NCBI GenBank assembly: GCA_046297095.1
Contig: JBKCNS010000056.1
Location: forward strand, 1-63,750
Reading direction: 5' to 3'
Origin: JBBATK01 sp046297095
Lineage (GTDB): Bacteria; Bacteroidota; Ignavibacteria; Kapaibacteriales; NICIL-2
DNA: 63,750 nucleotides
In this document: positions 36,870-45,258 of the stretch, one piece after another
Numbering within the stretch: the first letter of the stretch is position 1
How the letters are laid out: every line of letters begins with the position of its first letter
The notes under the pieces: generated by a model
Told to the model about the DNA's origin: nothing
Seen by the model: only the letters and a program-made list of their open reading frames with translations
Database searches by the model: none
Program-made: the position numbers and the translations under genes

Positions 36870-38738
36870 CTACTCGTTGCTGACCAACAAGCCACGACGA
36901 TATCTCTCTATCAACTGCAGAATGTCGTTACCATAGCGGCGCATTTTCACTTCACCGAAGCCATGCACCGTCTGCAGTTCCCTCTCGGACTGCGGCTGTA
37001 GCCGCGCTATTTCCAGCAGTGTGGCATCGCTAAGCACCATGTATGCAGGCGTGTCCGCTTTCTCTGCAAGCGTGCGCCGCAGTTCGCGCAAGTGCTCAAA
37101 AAGCGAGCGCTGATGCGGTGCTTGAGCCTCTGATGCATCCGTCGATACGGTCGTGTGTTGCTTACGTGTTCTGCGCGCAGATCGTTCCGGCTTTGTATTT
37201 GCCGGCGTTGTACTCGAATGTGTATCCGAATCAGGATTGGCCCGCAGCTGCAAGGTGTTTTTACCATAAAGCACATCGCGAGCGGCATCGGTGAGAAGCA
37301 GCACCGGGTAGGTACCGTGTGTGCTGTGTACATACTCACGCGCAATAAGTTCTTTGATAATCGCGCGCCATCGGGATCGTGTAATTGATCTTCCCACACC
37401 AAAGGTTTTGAGCTCTTTGTGTTCGGGGCGTGCGGTTGATGCGCCGGTGAGAATATCGATAATAGTAGTTATGCCGTAGCGTTCTTGCGTGCGCGCAATA
37501 GCAGAGAATACCTTTTGCGCATCAATAGTTGCATCGTAGGTGTCCTGCGGCTCGCAGCAAATATCACAGGCACCGCAGGGAGGCGTGAACACTTCGTTGA
37601 AGGCGGCGAGCAGAAGTTCACGGCGGCAACGAACAGACTCACAGAAATCAACAACGGCGTTTAAACGCTCGCGCTGAACGAGCGCAACGTCAGGATCCGG
37701 CTCGGACTCCGTGAACTCACGTAAGGTGCGCGCATCCCTTGCACTGTAGAGCAACAGTGCCGTGCAGGGCAATCCATCGCGTCCGGCACGACCGGTTTCC
37801 TGATAATAGGCCTCTAAACTTTTGGGCATGTCGTAGTGAATCACAAAGCGCACATCAGGCTTGTCGATGCCCATTCCAAAGGCCACCGTTGCCACCATTA
37901 CGGTGATGCGATTGCTCACGAAATCGTCGTGCCCGGCACTACGCGTTTGTGCATCAAGCCCTGCGTGGTAGGCGGCTGCGCTCACTCCGGAGGCCGCGAG
38001 TTTAGCCGCAAGATTCTCTGCCGAAGTTCTGGATAAGGTGTAGATGATTCCGCTTTGTCCCCGGTAATGGTCTATCATTGCCTGCACCTTTGCAAGAGCA
38101 GTGCGCTTGGGTTCTACGCGATACATAATGTTCGCGCGCCGGAAGGAGCCCACGAAGATCTTCGGGTTTCGAAGTTGTAATCGTTCGATGATATACTGCC
38201 TGGTTGATACGTCGGCAGTGGCGGTAAGAGCAATAATGGGCACCGTGGGAAGTTCATCGCGAAGCACCGACAGCTGCGCATACTCGGGGCGAAAATCATT
38301 GCCCCATTGAGCGATGCAATGCGCTTCGTCTATTGCTATCAGAGAAACAGAACGTTTGCGCAGCCACTCGGGGAAACCATCGGCAAACACACGCTCGGGA
38401 GAGATATACAACAGTTCTGTTCGTCCCGATTCAACACGGCGCACAACACGCTTTTGCTCTTCCACAGTCTGCGCCGAACTCATGAACTCGGCTTCCACAC
38501 CGCGGGCGCGTAAGGCATCCACTTGATCTTTCATCAAGGCAAGCAGTGGAGATACCACCACGGTAACTCCCTGCATGCACAGCGCGGGAACCTGGTAGCA
38601 CATGGACTTTCCGCTTCCGGTGGGCATCACTACAAGGGTATCACGGCCATCCAGCACAGACTCCACGATGTCTTCTTGGCTATCACGAAAAGCGTCGTGA
38701 CCAAACACGGTGTTGAGTATGTGCAGCGGTGATTTCAT
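36870..38738 (-). CDS. recQ: ATP-dependent DNA helicase RecQ
   Basis: 622 residues. Motif I MPTGSGKSMCYQVPA lies near residue 40, DEAHCIAQWGNDFRPEY carries the DEAH box and aromatic loop, and HIHYDMPKSLEAYYQETGRAGRDG-type motif VI is present (VIHYDMPKSLEAYYQE, GRAGRDG). A zinc-binding RQC segment has CRRELLLAAF and CGACDIC, and the C-terminus is an HRDC domain. It unwinds recombination and repair intermediates 3' to 5'. A 9-bp tandem repeat lies directly upstream. Confidence 0.95.
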   Translation of the reverse strand: MKSPLHILNTVFGHDAFRDSQEDIVESVLDGRDTLVVMPTGSGKSMCYQVPALCMQGVTVVVSPLLALMKDQVDALRARGVEAEFMSSAQTVEEQKRVVRRVESGRTELLYISPERVFADGFPEWLRKRSVSLIAIDEAHCIAQWGNDFRPEYAQLSVLRDELPTVPIIALTATADVSTRQYIIERLQLRNPKIFVGSFRRANIMYRVEPKRTALAKVQAMIDHYRGQSGIIYTLSRTSAENLAAKLAASGVSAAAYHAGLDAQTRSAGHDDFVSNRITVMVATVAFGMGIDKPDVRFVIHYDMPKSLEAYYQETGRAGRDGLPCTALLLYSARDARTLREFTESEPDPDVALVQRERLNAVVDFCESVRCRRELLLAAFNEVFTPPCGACDICCEPQDTYDATIDAQKVFSAIARTQERYGITTIIDILTGASTARPEHKELKTFGVGRSITRSRWRAIIKELIAREYVHSTHGTYPVLLLTDAARDVLYGKNTLQLRANPDSDTHSSTTPANTKPERSARRTRKQHTTVSTDASEAQAPHQRSLFEHLRELRRTLAEKADTPAYMVLSDATLLEIARLQPQSERELQTVHGFGEVKMRRYGNDILQLIERYRRGLLVSNE

Positions 38739-38742
38739 GAGC

Positions 38743-38796
38743 GCAGGTAAGGCAGATATCGCAGTGATCGCAATGATCGCAATGATCTCAATTATT
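38743..38796. repeat. Degenerate 9-bp tandem repeat, six copies
   Basis: GCAGGTAAG, GCAGATATC, GCAGTGATC, GCAATGATC (twice) and TCAATTATT follow one another without gaps. The array fills the short space between the prfC stop and the recQ start and would form the recQ leader. Confidence 0.8.
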
Positions 38797-38806
38797 CAAG
38801 CAGCCG

Positions 38807-40366
38807 CTATCGCGGCGGAGTATCCAGCAGCACCAGGCCTTCGGTGCGATCGGCATGGTATTGCATTTCCCAGTCGGACTTAAAGAGCGCTACTGGCCTA
38901 TTCATGTCGTCGTAAAAAACAGGCACGGCCGAGCCGGGCATCACACTGCTTCCTATCCAGCGGGAGCGGGTATAGCCCAGGCGGTCCAAAGAAATTACCT
39001 CTTGATACTCAGACTCCATGCGGGCTTGAAACACCTGCAGCTGCAAGTCTCCAACGGCAGCAACCACAGGAGTAGGACTACGATGCGAGTCTTGAAAAAT
39101 CTGTATCACACCTTCTTCGCCAAGCTGCTCTATACCCTTGCGAAATCCTTTGGAGAAGGATCCCGATGCCGGCTGCACGCGCGCAAAAATCTCGGGAGCA
39201 AAGCGTGGAAACTGCGGTATGGTGTAGTCGCGTCCGGTGGTAAGTGTATCCCCTACTCGGAAAGTACCGGGGTTGGAAAGGCCAATCACATCACCGGGAA
39301 AAGCTTCATCGATGATGTCGCGGTCTTGCCCGAAAATTTGAAAAGGATAATTCAGCTTTACCTCTTTGCCGGTGCGCGGGTGACGCGCCGTCATTCCCCG
39401 CTCGAACTTTCCGGAGATAATTCGGAAGAACGAGATTCTGTCTCGGTGCGCTTTGTTCATGTTTGCCTGCATCTTGTACATGAAGCCGGTAAACACTTCG
39501 GAGCTAGGTTCTATGCGGCCTAGAGAGGTATCCATGCCCTGCGGTGGCGGCGCAAGTTCTATAAGATGACGAAGAAAATTCTCCACGCCGAAGTTCGTGA
39601 TTGCCGAGCCAAAAAATACGGGCGTGATTTTCTCTTCTAAAAATGCTTCGCGCTCGAACTGTGGCAACACGTGCTCCACAAGTTCAAGATCCTCGATAAG
39701 CTGCGCGTGGTAGGAATCGCCAAGGCGCTCGCGTATCTGCGCATCGTGAAGATCGGCCACGGTAGATGGTGCCATAAAGGCATTGCCCACAGTACGCTCG
39801 AAGGAATGCAGTTGGCGTGTGCTGCGCTCGTACACACCGCGAAAATCCGAACCGCTTCCAATGGGAAAGGTCAGCGGCACGGGAGTAATTCCCAGCACTT
39901 TTTCAACGTTGTCCATTACCTCGAATGGACTCAGTGCGGGCCTGTCCATTTTGTTGACGAAGGTGATGATGGGAATGCCGCGGTCTCTACACACTTTGAA
40001 CAGCTTAATGGTCTGTTCCTCCACACCCTTGGCGGCATCGACAAGCATGATCGCACAATCCACTGCCATCAGCGTGCGGTAGGTGTCTTCGCTGAAGTCT
40101 TGGTGACCCGGCGTGTCCAGGATATTCAGCAGGTAACCATCGTACTCAACGCGCATGGCACTGGAGGACACCGAGATACCACGTTCTTTTTCTATACTCA
40201 TCCAGTCCGACGTTGTGGCCGTGTGTTTACCACCCGTAACCGCACCTGCTTTACGAATAGCTCCGGAGTAGAGAAGGAGTTTCTCTGTAAGTGTGGTCTT
40301 CCCCGCATCGGGGTGAGAGATAATGGCGAGCGTGCGACGCCGCGCGATTTCGGATTCGAATGACAT
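38807..40366 (-). CDS. prfC: Peptide chain release factor 3
   Basis: 519 residues. The translation GTPase core has P-loop SHPDAGKTTLTEKLL (about residue 18), switch I/II elements ERGISVSSSAM and DTPGHQDFSED, and VNKMDRP. The C-terminal domains include RISFFRIISGKFERGM and GDLQLQVFQARMESEY, specific to RF3 rather than EF-G. RF3 recycles RF1/RF2 from the ribosome. The start at ATG 40364-40366 (MSFESEIARRRT) is the family start. An exact -7 element lies 77 bases upstream. The divergent neighbour is tRNA-Leu. Confidence 0.95.
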   Translation of the reverse strand: MSFESEIARRRTLAIISHPDAGKTTLTEKLLLYSGAIRKAGAVTGGKHTATTSDWMSIEKERGISVSSSAMRVEYDGYLLNILDTPGHQDFSEDTYRTLMAVDCAIMLVDAAKGVEEQTIKLFKVCRDRGIPIITFVNKMDRPALSPFEVMDNVEKVLGITPVPLTFPIGSGSDFRGVYERSTRQLHSFERTVGNAFMAPSTVADLHDAQIRERLGDSYHAQLIEDLELVEHVLPQFEREAFLEEKITPVFFGSAITNFGVENFLRHLIELAPPPQGMDTSLGRIEPSSEVFTGFMYKMQANMNKAHRDRISFFRIISGKFERGMTARHPRTGKEVKLNYPFQIFGQDRDIIDEAFPGDVIGLSNPGTFRVGDTLTTGRDYTIPQFPRFAPEIFARVQPASGSFSKGFRKGIEQLGEEGVIQIFQDSHRSPTPVVAAVGDLQLQVFQARMESEYQEVISLDRLGYTRSRWIGSSVMPGSAVPVFYDDMNRPVALFKSDWEMQYHADRTEGLVLLDTPPR

Positions 40367-40442
40367 GAACAGGGGAGAATTCAAACAAGGGACACAGCGC
40401 CGCAGCCTTGCCACTACGGGCACTCTGCACTACGGCGGACGG

Positions 40443-40450
40443 CAAAACTA
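40443..40450 (-). promoter_or_regulatory. Bacteroidota-type -7 element for prfC
   Basis: The minus strand reads TAGTTTTG, an exact TAnnTTTG, 77 bases before the prfC start. Confidence 0.4.
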
Positions 40451-40479
40451 AAGGATTTTTTGCGCGCAGGCCGTACCTA

Positions 40480-40510
40480 TTGCCCACGCCGCTCTCCTTC
40501 CCTATTTTTG
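40480..40510 (+). promoter_or_regulatory. Bacteroidota-type promoter of tRNA-Leu
   Basis: TTG at 40480-40482, 20 bases, then TATTTTTG at 40503-40510 followed by C. This is the only site in the window with both -33 and -7 elements at close to the expected spacing. It lies 64 bases before the tRNA. Confidence 0.6.
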
Positions 40511-40573
40511 CCACCCTTGCAAGCAGCATTGCTAAGCTTGCAGCGCAGCCAATCGATGCGTCAATGCACGCAC

Positions 40574-40658
40574 GCAGGAGTGGCGGAACTGGCAGACGCG
40601 CTGGACTCAAAATCCAGTGAACCTTAAATTCGTGTGGGTTCGACTCCCACCTTCTGCA
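40574..40658 (+). tRNA. tRNA-Leu (anticodon CAA)
   Basis: An 85-base class II tRNA. Acceptor GCAGGAG (40574-40580) pairs with CTTCTGC (40651-40657), allowing one G-U. The anticodon loop CTCAAAA gives CAA, reading UUG. A long variable arm and the T arm GTGGG-TTCGACT-CCCAC are clear. CCA is not encoded. It has its own promoter and terminator. Confidence 0.97.
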
Positions 40659-40665
40659 CGGTATT

Positions 40666-40699
40666 AAAAAAGCCCGAACGATGAGTTCGGGCTTTTTTT
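40666..40699. terminator. Bidirectional terminator of tRNA-Leu and the ATPase gene
   Basis: AAAAAAGCCCGAAC (40666-40679) and GTTCGGGCTTTTTTT (from 40685) form a hairpin with a loop of five, with T runs for both strands. Confidence 0.92.
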
Positions 40700-40746
40700 A
40701 TTAGTAGACTGTTTTTCTGCTTGGCGCTGCTGCGATAAATGAATGC

Positions 40747-41961
40747 CTACGCACCGCCTATCCAGTGTTCCACAGGTTTGGATAGAAAGGTTTCGACCGC
40801 AATACCGTCACCACCCACCAGTAGAGTTTTCGTGGGCTTGAAGGCTTTAGCAAAAGCGGCAGTTCCGGAATGGTAGGAACGAGCCGAGCCGCTTTTCACT
40901 TCGATGGCTGTTACACTGCGACCGGAACTTGCTACGAAATCAACCTCGTTGGTGGAATCGCGCCAGTATTGAAGAGTGCACACGCCCATGAGTTCGGCGT
41001 TTGCTAAGTGTGCGCCAACGGCAGACTCCACCATACGTCCCCAGAACTCGGAGTCAGCGCGGGCTTCGGTGAATGTGAGCTTACTCGTTGCCGACATGAG
41101 GGCGGTGTTTAATACCTGTAGCTTCGGACTTGAGCCACGCTGCCTGGCTGCATCGCCTGCATACTTCTGTAAACCGCGCACCAACCCGGCCTGCTCCAGT
41201 AAATCCAAATAATGTGCTAGCGTGGTTGTATTTCCTGCATCCTGAAGCTGACTCAGCATCTTGGTGTAGGCAAGCTGACGACCGGAGTAGCGACACGCCA
41301 GTTCAAAGAGCCGGCGCAATAGCGCGGGCTTGTCAATACGAGAGAGCAACAGCACATCGCGTGACACAGAAGTCTCAACGAGACTATCGATAATATATCG
41401 TTGCCACCTGCGGTGATCCTTGACGAACGGTGCGGCACCGGGATAGCCGCCATAAAAAATGTACTCATCAACCGTCCAACCAAATGCCTTCGACATTTCC
41501 TCGAACGACCAGTGGGGCATCGTGATGGTTTCGAATCGTCCGGCAAGACTCTCGGAAAGTCCGCGGGCAATCAAAAGCGGCGCGGAGCCCAAAAGCACAA
41601 CCTTCAGCGGATGGCGCTTGCGCGTATCTTCATCCCATAAACGCTTGACTGTCTCTGACCAGTGAGGAATCTTTTGCACTTCGTCCAGCACTAGTATTCC
41701 GCCCTTGCGATTATCCGTCTCCGAGCGAGCCGCTTCCCACTGTTGTTCAATCCACGAATGTCCGCGGAGTAATGGCTCGTCTGCACTCACACTGCGCACA
41801 GGCACTTTGAGCGCCTCTACTACTTGCTGGACCATGGTAGACTTACCCACTTGGCGCGGACCCGCCACAACTTGAATACATCGCCGTGTCTCCTTCAAGC
41901 GTGAGCGCAATACCGCCGCCTGGCGCCGTTGGATGATGGTTGATTCTCGCTTCGCAGCCAT
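40747..41961 (-). CDS. Orphan AAA ATPase with DUF4143 (AAA_14 family)
   Basis: 404 residues. Walker A is GPRQVGKST at residues 34-42, Walker B is GGILVLDEVQKIPHW near 95, and the C-terminal half has VDFVASSGRSVTAIEVKSG, the restriction-fold-like DUF4143 nuclease-type segment with Asp/Glu/Lys residues. Such proteins are widespread as accessory genes in Bacteroidota and archaea and their function is unsettled. The gene is isolated between tRNA-Leu and a fatty-acid hydroxylase. Its upstream region carries three phased palindromes overlapping the likely promoter. The start MAAKRESTII is chosen downstream of that array. Confidence 0.88.
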   Translation of the reverse strand: MAAKRESTIIQRRQAAVLRSRLKETRRCIQVVAGPRQVGKSTMVQQVVEALKVPVRSVSADEPLLRGHSWIEQQWEAARSETDNRKGGILVLDEVQKIPHWSETVKRLWDEDTRKRHPLKVVLLGSAPLLIARGLSESLAGRFETITMPHWSFEEMSKAFGWTVDEYIFYGGYPGAAPFVKDHRRWQRYIIDSLVETSVSRDVLLLSRIDKPALLRRLFELACRYSGRQLAYTKMLSQLQDAGNTTTLAHYLDLLEQAGLVRGLQKYAGDAARQRGSSPKLQVLNTALMSATSKLTFTEARADSEFWGRMVESAVGAHLANAELMGVCTLQYWRDSTNEVDFVASSGRSVTAIEVKSGSARSYHSGTAAFAKAFKPTKTLLVGGDGIAVETFLSKPVEHWIGGA

Positions 41962-41994
41962 GATATGTTCACGGAAAATGAGTTGAAGATGGCG

Positions 41995-42002
41995 CAAAAT
42001 TA
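41995..42002 (-). promoter_or_regulatory. -7 element of the orphan ATPase gene
   Basis: The minus strand reads TAATTTTG, an exact TAnnTTTG, 33 bases before the ATPase start. Its upstream edge overlaps the first palindrome (42000-42019). Confidence 0.5.
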
Positions 42003-42063
42003 CTCAACAGACTGAGTAAAATTACTCAACGTATTGAGTAAATTTACTCAATGCATTGAGTAA
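42000..42063. promoter_or_regulatory. Three phased palindromes, putative operator array
   Basis: Palindromes occupy 42000-42019, 42022-42041 and 42044-42063, exactly 22 bases apart. Each is built from TTACTCA(A) and its complement around a four- to six-base centre. The second and third have perfect 8-bp arms and the third is a perfect 20-bp palindrome. The array lies between the ATPase promoter and the stop of the fatty-acid hydroxylase gene, and partly covers the -7 element. An operator for an autorepressing DNA-binding protein is inference. Confidence 0.8.
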
Positions 42064-42070
42064 ATCTAAC

Positions 42071-42100
42071 CCCTTCTCAGCTCTTCTCAGCCCTTCGGCT
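42071..42100. repeat. 10-bp duplication spanning a stop codon
   Basis: CCCTTCTCAG (42071-42080) and CTCTTCTCAG (42081-42090) are followed by CCCTTCGGCT. The fatty-acid hydroxylase stop (42087-42089, minus strand) lies within the second copy. Confidence 0.6.
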
Positions 42101-42692
42101 TCGTTCCAAACACAACATCCCACAATGGCGAGCTTACGCCGTAGGCGGTGTGGTCGTCGTGATAGTGATGGCGCAGATGATATTCTTTGAGGAACTTTCC
42201 AATGCCGGATCGCATAGTAAAATGATGGGTGGCATAGTGAATGGAATCGTACACCACATAGCCCAGAATAAAACCGGCAAACAGCCCGAAGGCCTCTGTG
42301 CCCATCACGGAATTGAGCGCAACGAAAATGATAACGGCAAGGGGAATGCTCACGGTGAGCGGCATTACAAGGCGAGTGCGGTCTCTGGGATAATCATGAT
42401 GAATGCCGTGCACAAGAAAATGAGCTTTCTTTCCCATGTCGCTTTTTGGTTGGTAATGAAATGCCCATCGGTGGAGCACATATTCAAAGAGAGTCCAGAG
42501 CAGCACACCTGCCGCAAAGAGTAAAGCCGTGGCACCGGCGCCGTGAAGAGTTGCTGCGGTATACGCGCAAAAAGCTACTGTGGGTACATACACCATTATG
42601 GGAGTGGCCGGGTGTATGTGAGAGAAGTATTCAAGAATGGGATTCTTGAACAAACGAACGGTCTCGTCTCTGTTCGAAACAAAATGAGGCAT
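42087..42692 (-). CDS. Fatty-acid hydroxylase family (sterol desaturase-type) protein
   Basis: 201 residues with membrane segments and the histidine clusters of the di-iron family: EYVLHRWAFH, HFLVHGIHHDYPRD, DSIHYATHH and EYHLRHHYHD. The pattern matches the Scs7/FAH-type 2-hydroxylases of sphingolipid fatty acids as well as smaller FA hydroxylases. A role in modifying sphingolipid or fatty-acyl chains is inference. The start MPHFVSNRD is chosen because the upstream extension is poorly protein-like. It stands alone on the minus strand. Confidence 0.85.
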   Translation of the reverse strand: MPHFVSNRDETVRLFKNPILEYFSHIHPATPIMVYVPTVAFCAYTAATLHGAGATALLFAAGVLLWTLFEYVLHRWAFHYQPKSDMGKKAHFLVHGIHHDYPRDRTRLVMPLTVSIPLAVIIFVALNSVMGTEAFGLFAGFILGYVVYDSIHYATHHFTMRSGIGKFLKEYHLRHHYHDDHTAYGVSSPLWDVVFGTKPKG

Positions 42693-42833
42693 AACACGGA
42701 GTGTGGTGAACACCGATGTTGAAAAATCTCTGCCGCAAAATAGAGAGTTCCTGCGCGCAACGAGCAGTTTGTTACTGATTCTTCAAACAGGCATTATGCG
42801 GCGAAACAAAACGATCTCTTTACAGGCAGGCGT

Positions 42834-43514
42834 TTATGCTTGCGAATGGCGAGCATTCCACTCGTTCATCACTGCTACGCCCGCGCTCATACCAAGGCGG
42901 TCGGCACCGGCCTCGATCATTTCCAGTGCTGCATCCAGTGTGCGAATGCCGCCGGACGCTTTTACCCGCACCGATGGCCCCGAGTGAGCGCGTAACAACC
43001 GCACGTCGGCAGCGGTTGCGCCATGCGAGGCAAAACCCGTCGATGTTTTTACGTAATCGGCTTCGGCGCGAGTGATGAGCTCGCAGGCCACTTTCTTTTC
43101 ATCGTCGGTGAGCAATGCAGTTTCGATAATCACTTTGGTGGAAGCGCCCAGAGAGTACGCTACCTCGACCACTTCTTTGATATCAATAAGTACATCATCC
43201 GGTCTGTTGTTTTTCAGCGCAGCGATATCAATCACCATGTCAATCTCTGAAGCACCGCGAGCAATTGCTTCGCGGGCCTCGTGAGCTTTAACCATACCAA
43301 AGGTGGCACCAAAGGGGAAGCCCACCACCGTGCACACCTTTACTGTGGAGCCGTCGAGCAAACTATTGGCACGAGCAACGGCAGAGGGAAACACACACAC
43401 GGTAGCAAAGCCGAAATGGCGAGCTTCCTCGCATAGTTGTGAAATCTGATGATCCAGATACGCAGGTTGCAGAAGAGTGTGGTCGATGGCAGCGCCAAGT
43501 TGTGATGCATTCAT
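42834..43514 (-). CDS. deoC: Deoxyribose-phosphate aldolase
   Basis: 226 residues. It starts IDHTLLQP and contains VGFPFG, the family block EIDMVIDIAALK, and ADYVKTSTGF with the Schiff-base Lys near residue 156. A second lysine is in VRVKASGGIRT. The enzyme splits deoxyribose 5-phosphate into acetaldehyde and glyceraldehyde 3-phosphate, part of deoxynucleoside salvage. No other deo gene is nearby; the metallophosphoesterase lies 137 bases upstream. Confidence 0.95.
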   Translation of the reverse strand: MNASQLGAAIDHTLLQPAYLDHQISQLCEEARHFGFATVCVFPSAVARANSLLDGSTVKVCTVVGFPFGATFGMVKAHEAREAIARGASEIDMVIDIAALKNNRPDDVLIDIKEVVEVAYSLGASTKVIIETALLTDDEKKVACELITRAEADYVKTSTGFASHGATAADVRLLRAHSGPSVRVKASGGIRTLDAALEMIEAGADRLGMSAGVAVMNEWNARHSQA

Positions 43515-43651
43515 GGCAGTAAGCGTAAAGCAATAAGTGTACGTGATGTGACCGCGGAGGCGAGGAGTGAGAAGGAATTCGGTGTGCAGTTAGCGAAACG
43601 CTCATGCAGTTCTACTGTATCACTCGATACCTGCAACCACAACTCGTACTT

Positions 43652-44320
43652 CTACTCGCGCGATCCAATATAGTCTGAATCGACGGTTGGAACACTGATG
43701 ATTTCCTTCACTCTGCCTGAGGCATCGATTCGCAAGGCAGAGAGAGCGTTGCCGCGATATGCACCTGTGTCAATGTTCCATGCATTCTCCGCATCGCGGA
43801 AGTCGGGCTCGCCGTCCACAGGCGTATGGCCTATCACTTGAATTTTCCCGATGTTCTTCAACGGCACTCTATTCCACAACACGCCATACGAGTTCAGCTC
43901 CGAGAAAGGATTAGGAGTAGATGTTACTCCGGCATGGGAAATCATCACATGTTCGTTTTCGTAAAACAAGGGAAGATTTTTAAACCAGGGTATATCACCT
44001 TCCATGGACCGGCCTGTAATTTTATACTGCTGCAAGGTCTCGCGCCCTCCCTGATTCAACCACCCCGGATTCGAGCGCTTTTCGTGATAGAGTACGCATT
44101 CGAACTCGTGATTGCCCTTGAGAAAAATCGCCTTGTTCGGAAAGCGCTCGTTAAGCGAGCGCGCGGTGGCAACGCACTCCGGGCTATAATTACCTCGATC
44201 AATAAGATCTCCAACCTGCACCATTACTTCGTCTTGGGGCCGCCAGTGCTGCGCTATCAACGTTCTAAATGTTTGATAGCAACCATGCACATCGCCAACA
44301 ACCAACAATTGTTCAGCCAT
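43652..44320 (-). CDS. PPP-family metallophosphoesterase (ApaH/PrpE-like)
   Basis: 222 residues. GDVHGCYQTF, GDLIDRG and LKGNHEFE are the metal-binding motifs of serine/threonine phosphatases and symmetric diadenosine tetraphosphatases; a VIGHTP and distal MISHAG complete the set. The protein probably hydrolyses a phosphoester or dinucleotide; the true substrate cannot be told. It is 47 bases downstream of the ABC permease on the same strand, so likely in the same transcript. Confidence 0.88.
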   Translation of the reverse strand: MAEQLLVVGDVHGCYQTFRTLIAQHWRPQDEVMVQVGDLIDRGNYSPECVATARSLNERFPNKAIFLKGNHEFECVLYHEKRSNPGWLNQGGRETLQQYKITGRSMEGDIPWFKNLPLFYENEHVMISHAGVTSTPNPFSELNSYGVLWNRVPLKNIGKIQVIGHTPVDGEPDFRDAENAWNIDTGAYRGNALSALRIDASGRVKEIISVPTVDSDYIGSRE

Positions 44321-44367
44321 GAGTATGAGCCAACTTCGTATGTATGAGAAAGAGTAGACGTCGTCGC

Positions 44368-45258
44368 CTATTTGGCGGTGCCTCGGAAAAACCGAATCTG
44401 CACTAGGGAGAGCGAAAGCAGGAATACAAACAGCACAAACGCAAATGCAGAAGCGTACCCCAGCGAGTCCGTTTTCTCGAATGCGTTCTTATACACTTCG
44501 TACACAAGTGTAGTGGTGGTTCCTTCCAGCGGTAGCGGACCTCCCTTTGTCATCACATAGATTTCGACAAAAACCTGGAAAGATTTAATGGTGTTGATAA
44601 CTAGTACGAACATCATAGTAGGCTTGAGTAGCGGAAGCGTGATGCGTCGGAATTGCATCCATGCGCTTGCGGCGCTCAGTTCGGCAGCTTCATATAGGTC
44701 CTTGGGTATGGCTTGCAGGCCTGCCAGAAACAAAACAGCGTAATATCCCACAGACATCCACACATCCATTGCCATTACCGAGAGCAACGCTGTGGATGGT
44801 TCCAACAGCCATCCGCGTCCCGGATACGGAAGCTTCAGCAGTCCGAGCAGAGCATTCAGCTGGCCGTCGCGGGCATAAAGATTGGTGAAAATCAATGATA
44901 TAACCACGATAGATGTTACCGTGGGCACAAAAGCCACCGCACGAAGAGCATCTTTCCATCGGGTTTGTGCGGAATTCAACGTTACGGCAAAGGCAAGAGC
45001 CAATACGGTGGTTACCGGCACAGTTCCAATGGCAAATACGCAGGTATTCTGCACCGCCACCCAAAACAATCGATCGCTCAAGACCGCTTTGTAGTTGCTC
45101 AGCCCCACCCACGTGGACTGACCCGTCAAAGTCACAATCTTCGTGAAGCTTATATATAGTGCATATCCTAAAGGATACAACCAGAAGATTCCAAGGGTTA
45201 GTAGCCACGGCGAGAGAAGGCCGTACGTAGAGAGAATCTCGCGAAACCGTGCTTTCAT
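44368..45258 (-). CDS. Carbohydrate ABC transporter permease (MalF/UgpA family)
   Basis: 296 residues with six membrane segments. LSPWLLTLGIFWLYPLGYALY at the start and the EAA loop EAAELSAASAWMQFRRITLPLL (about residue 200) are typical of binding-protein-dependent sugar permeases. The partner permease, ATPase and binding protein are not adjacent, so it would have to assemble with subunits encoded elsewhere. Its ATG overlaps the stop of the Maf gene (TCAT on the plus strand), so it is translationally coupled to that gene, an unusual partner. Confidence 0.88.
   Translation of the reverse strand: MKARFREILSTYGLLSPWLLTLGIFWLYPLGYALYISFTKIVTLTGQSTWVGLSNYKAVLSDRLFWVAVQNTCVFAIGTVPVTTVLALAFAVTLNSAQTRWKDALRAVAFVPTVTSIVVISLIFTNLYARDGQLNALLGLLKLPYPGRGWLLEPSTALLSVMAMDVWMSVGYYAVLFLAGLQAIPKDLYEAAELSAASAWMQFRRITLPLLKPTMMFVLVINTIKSFQVFVEIYVMTKGGPLPLEGTTTTLVYEVYKNAFEKTDSLGYASAFAFVLFVFLLSLSLVQIRFFRGTAK

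Noticed and set aside
40574..42063. Integrated element at the tRNA-Leu gene carrying the orphan ATPase
   Set aside because: No integrase, no duplicated 3' tRNA sequence seen nearby, and composition looks like the flanks.
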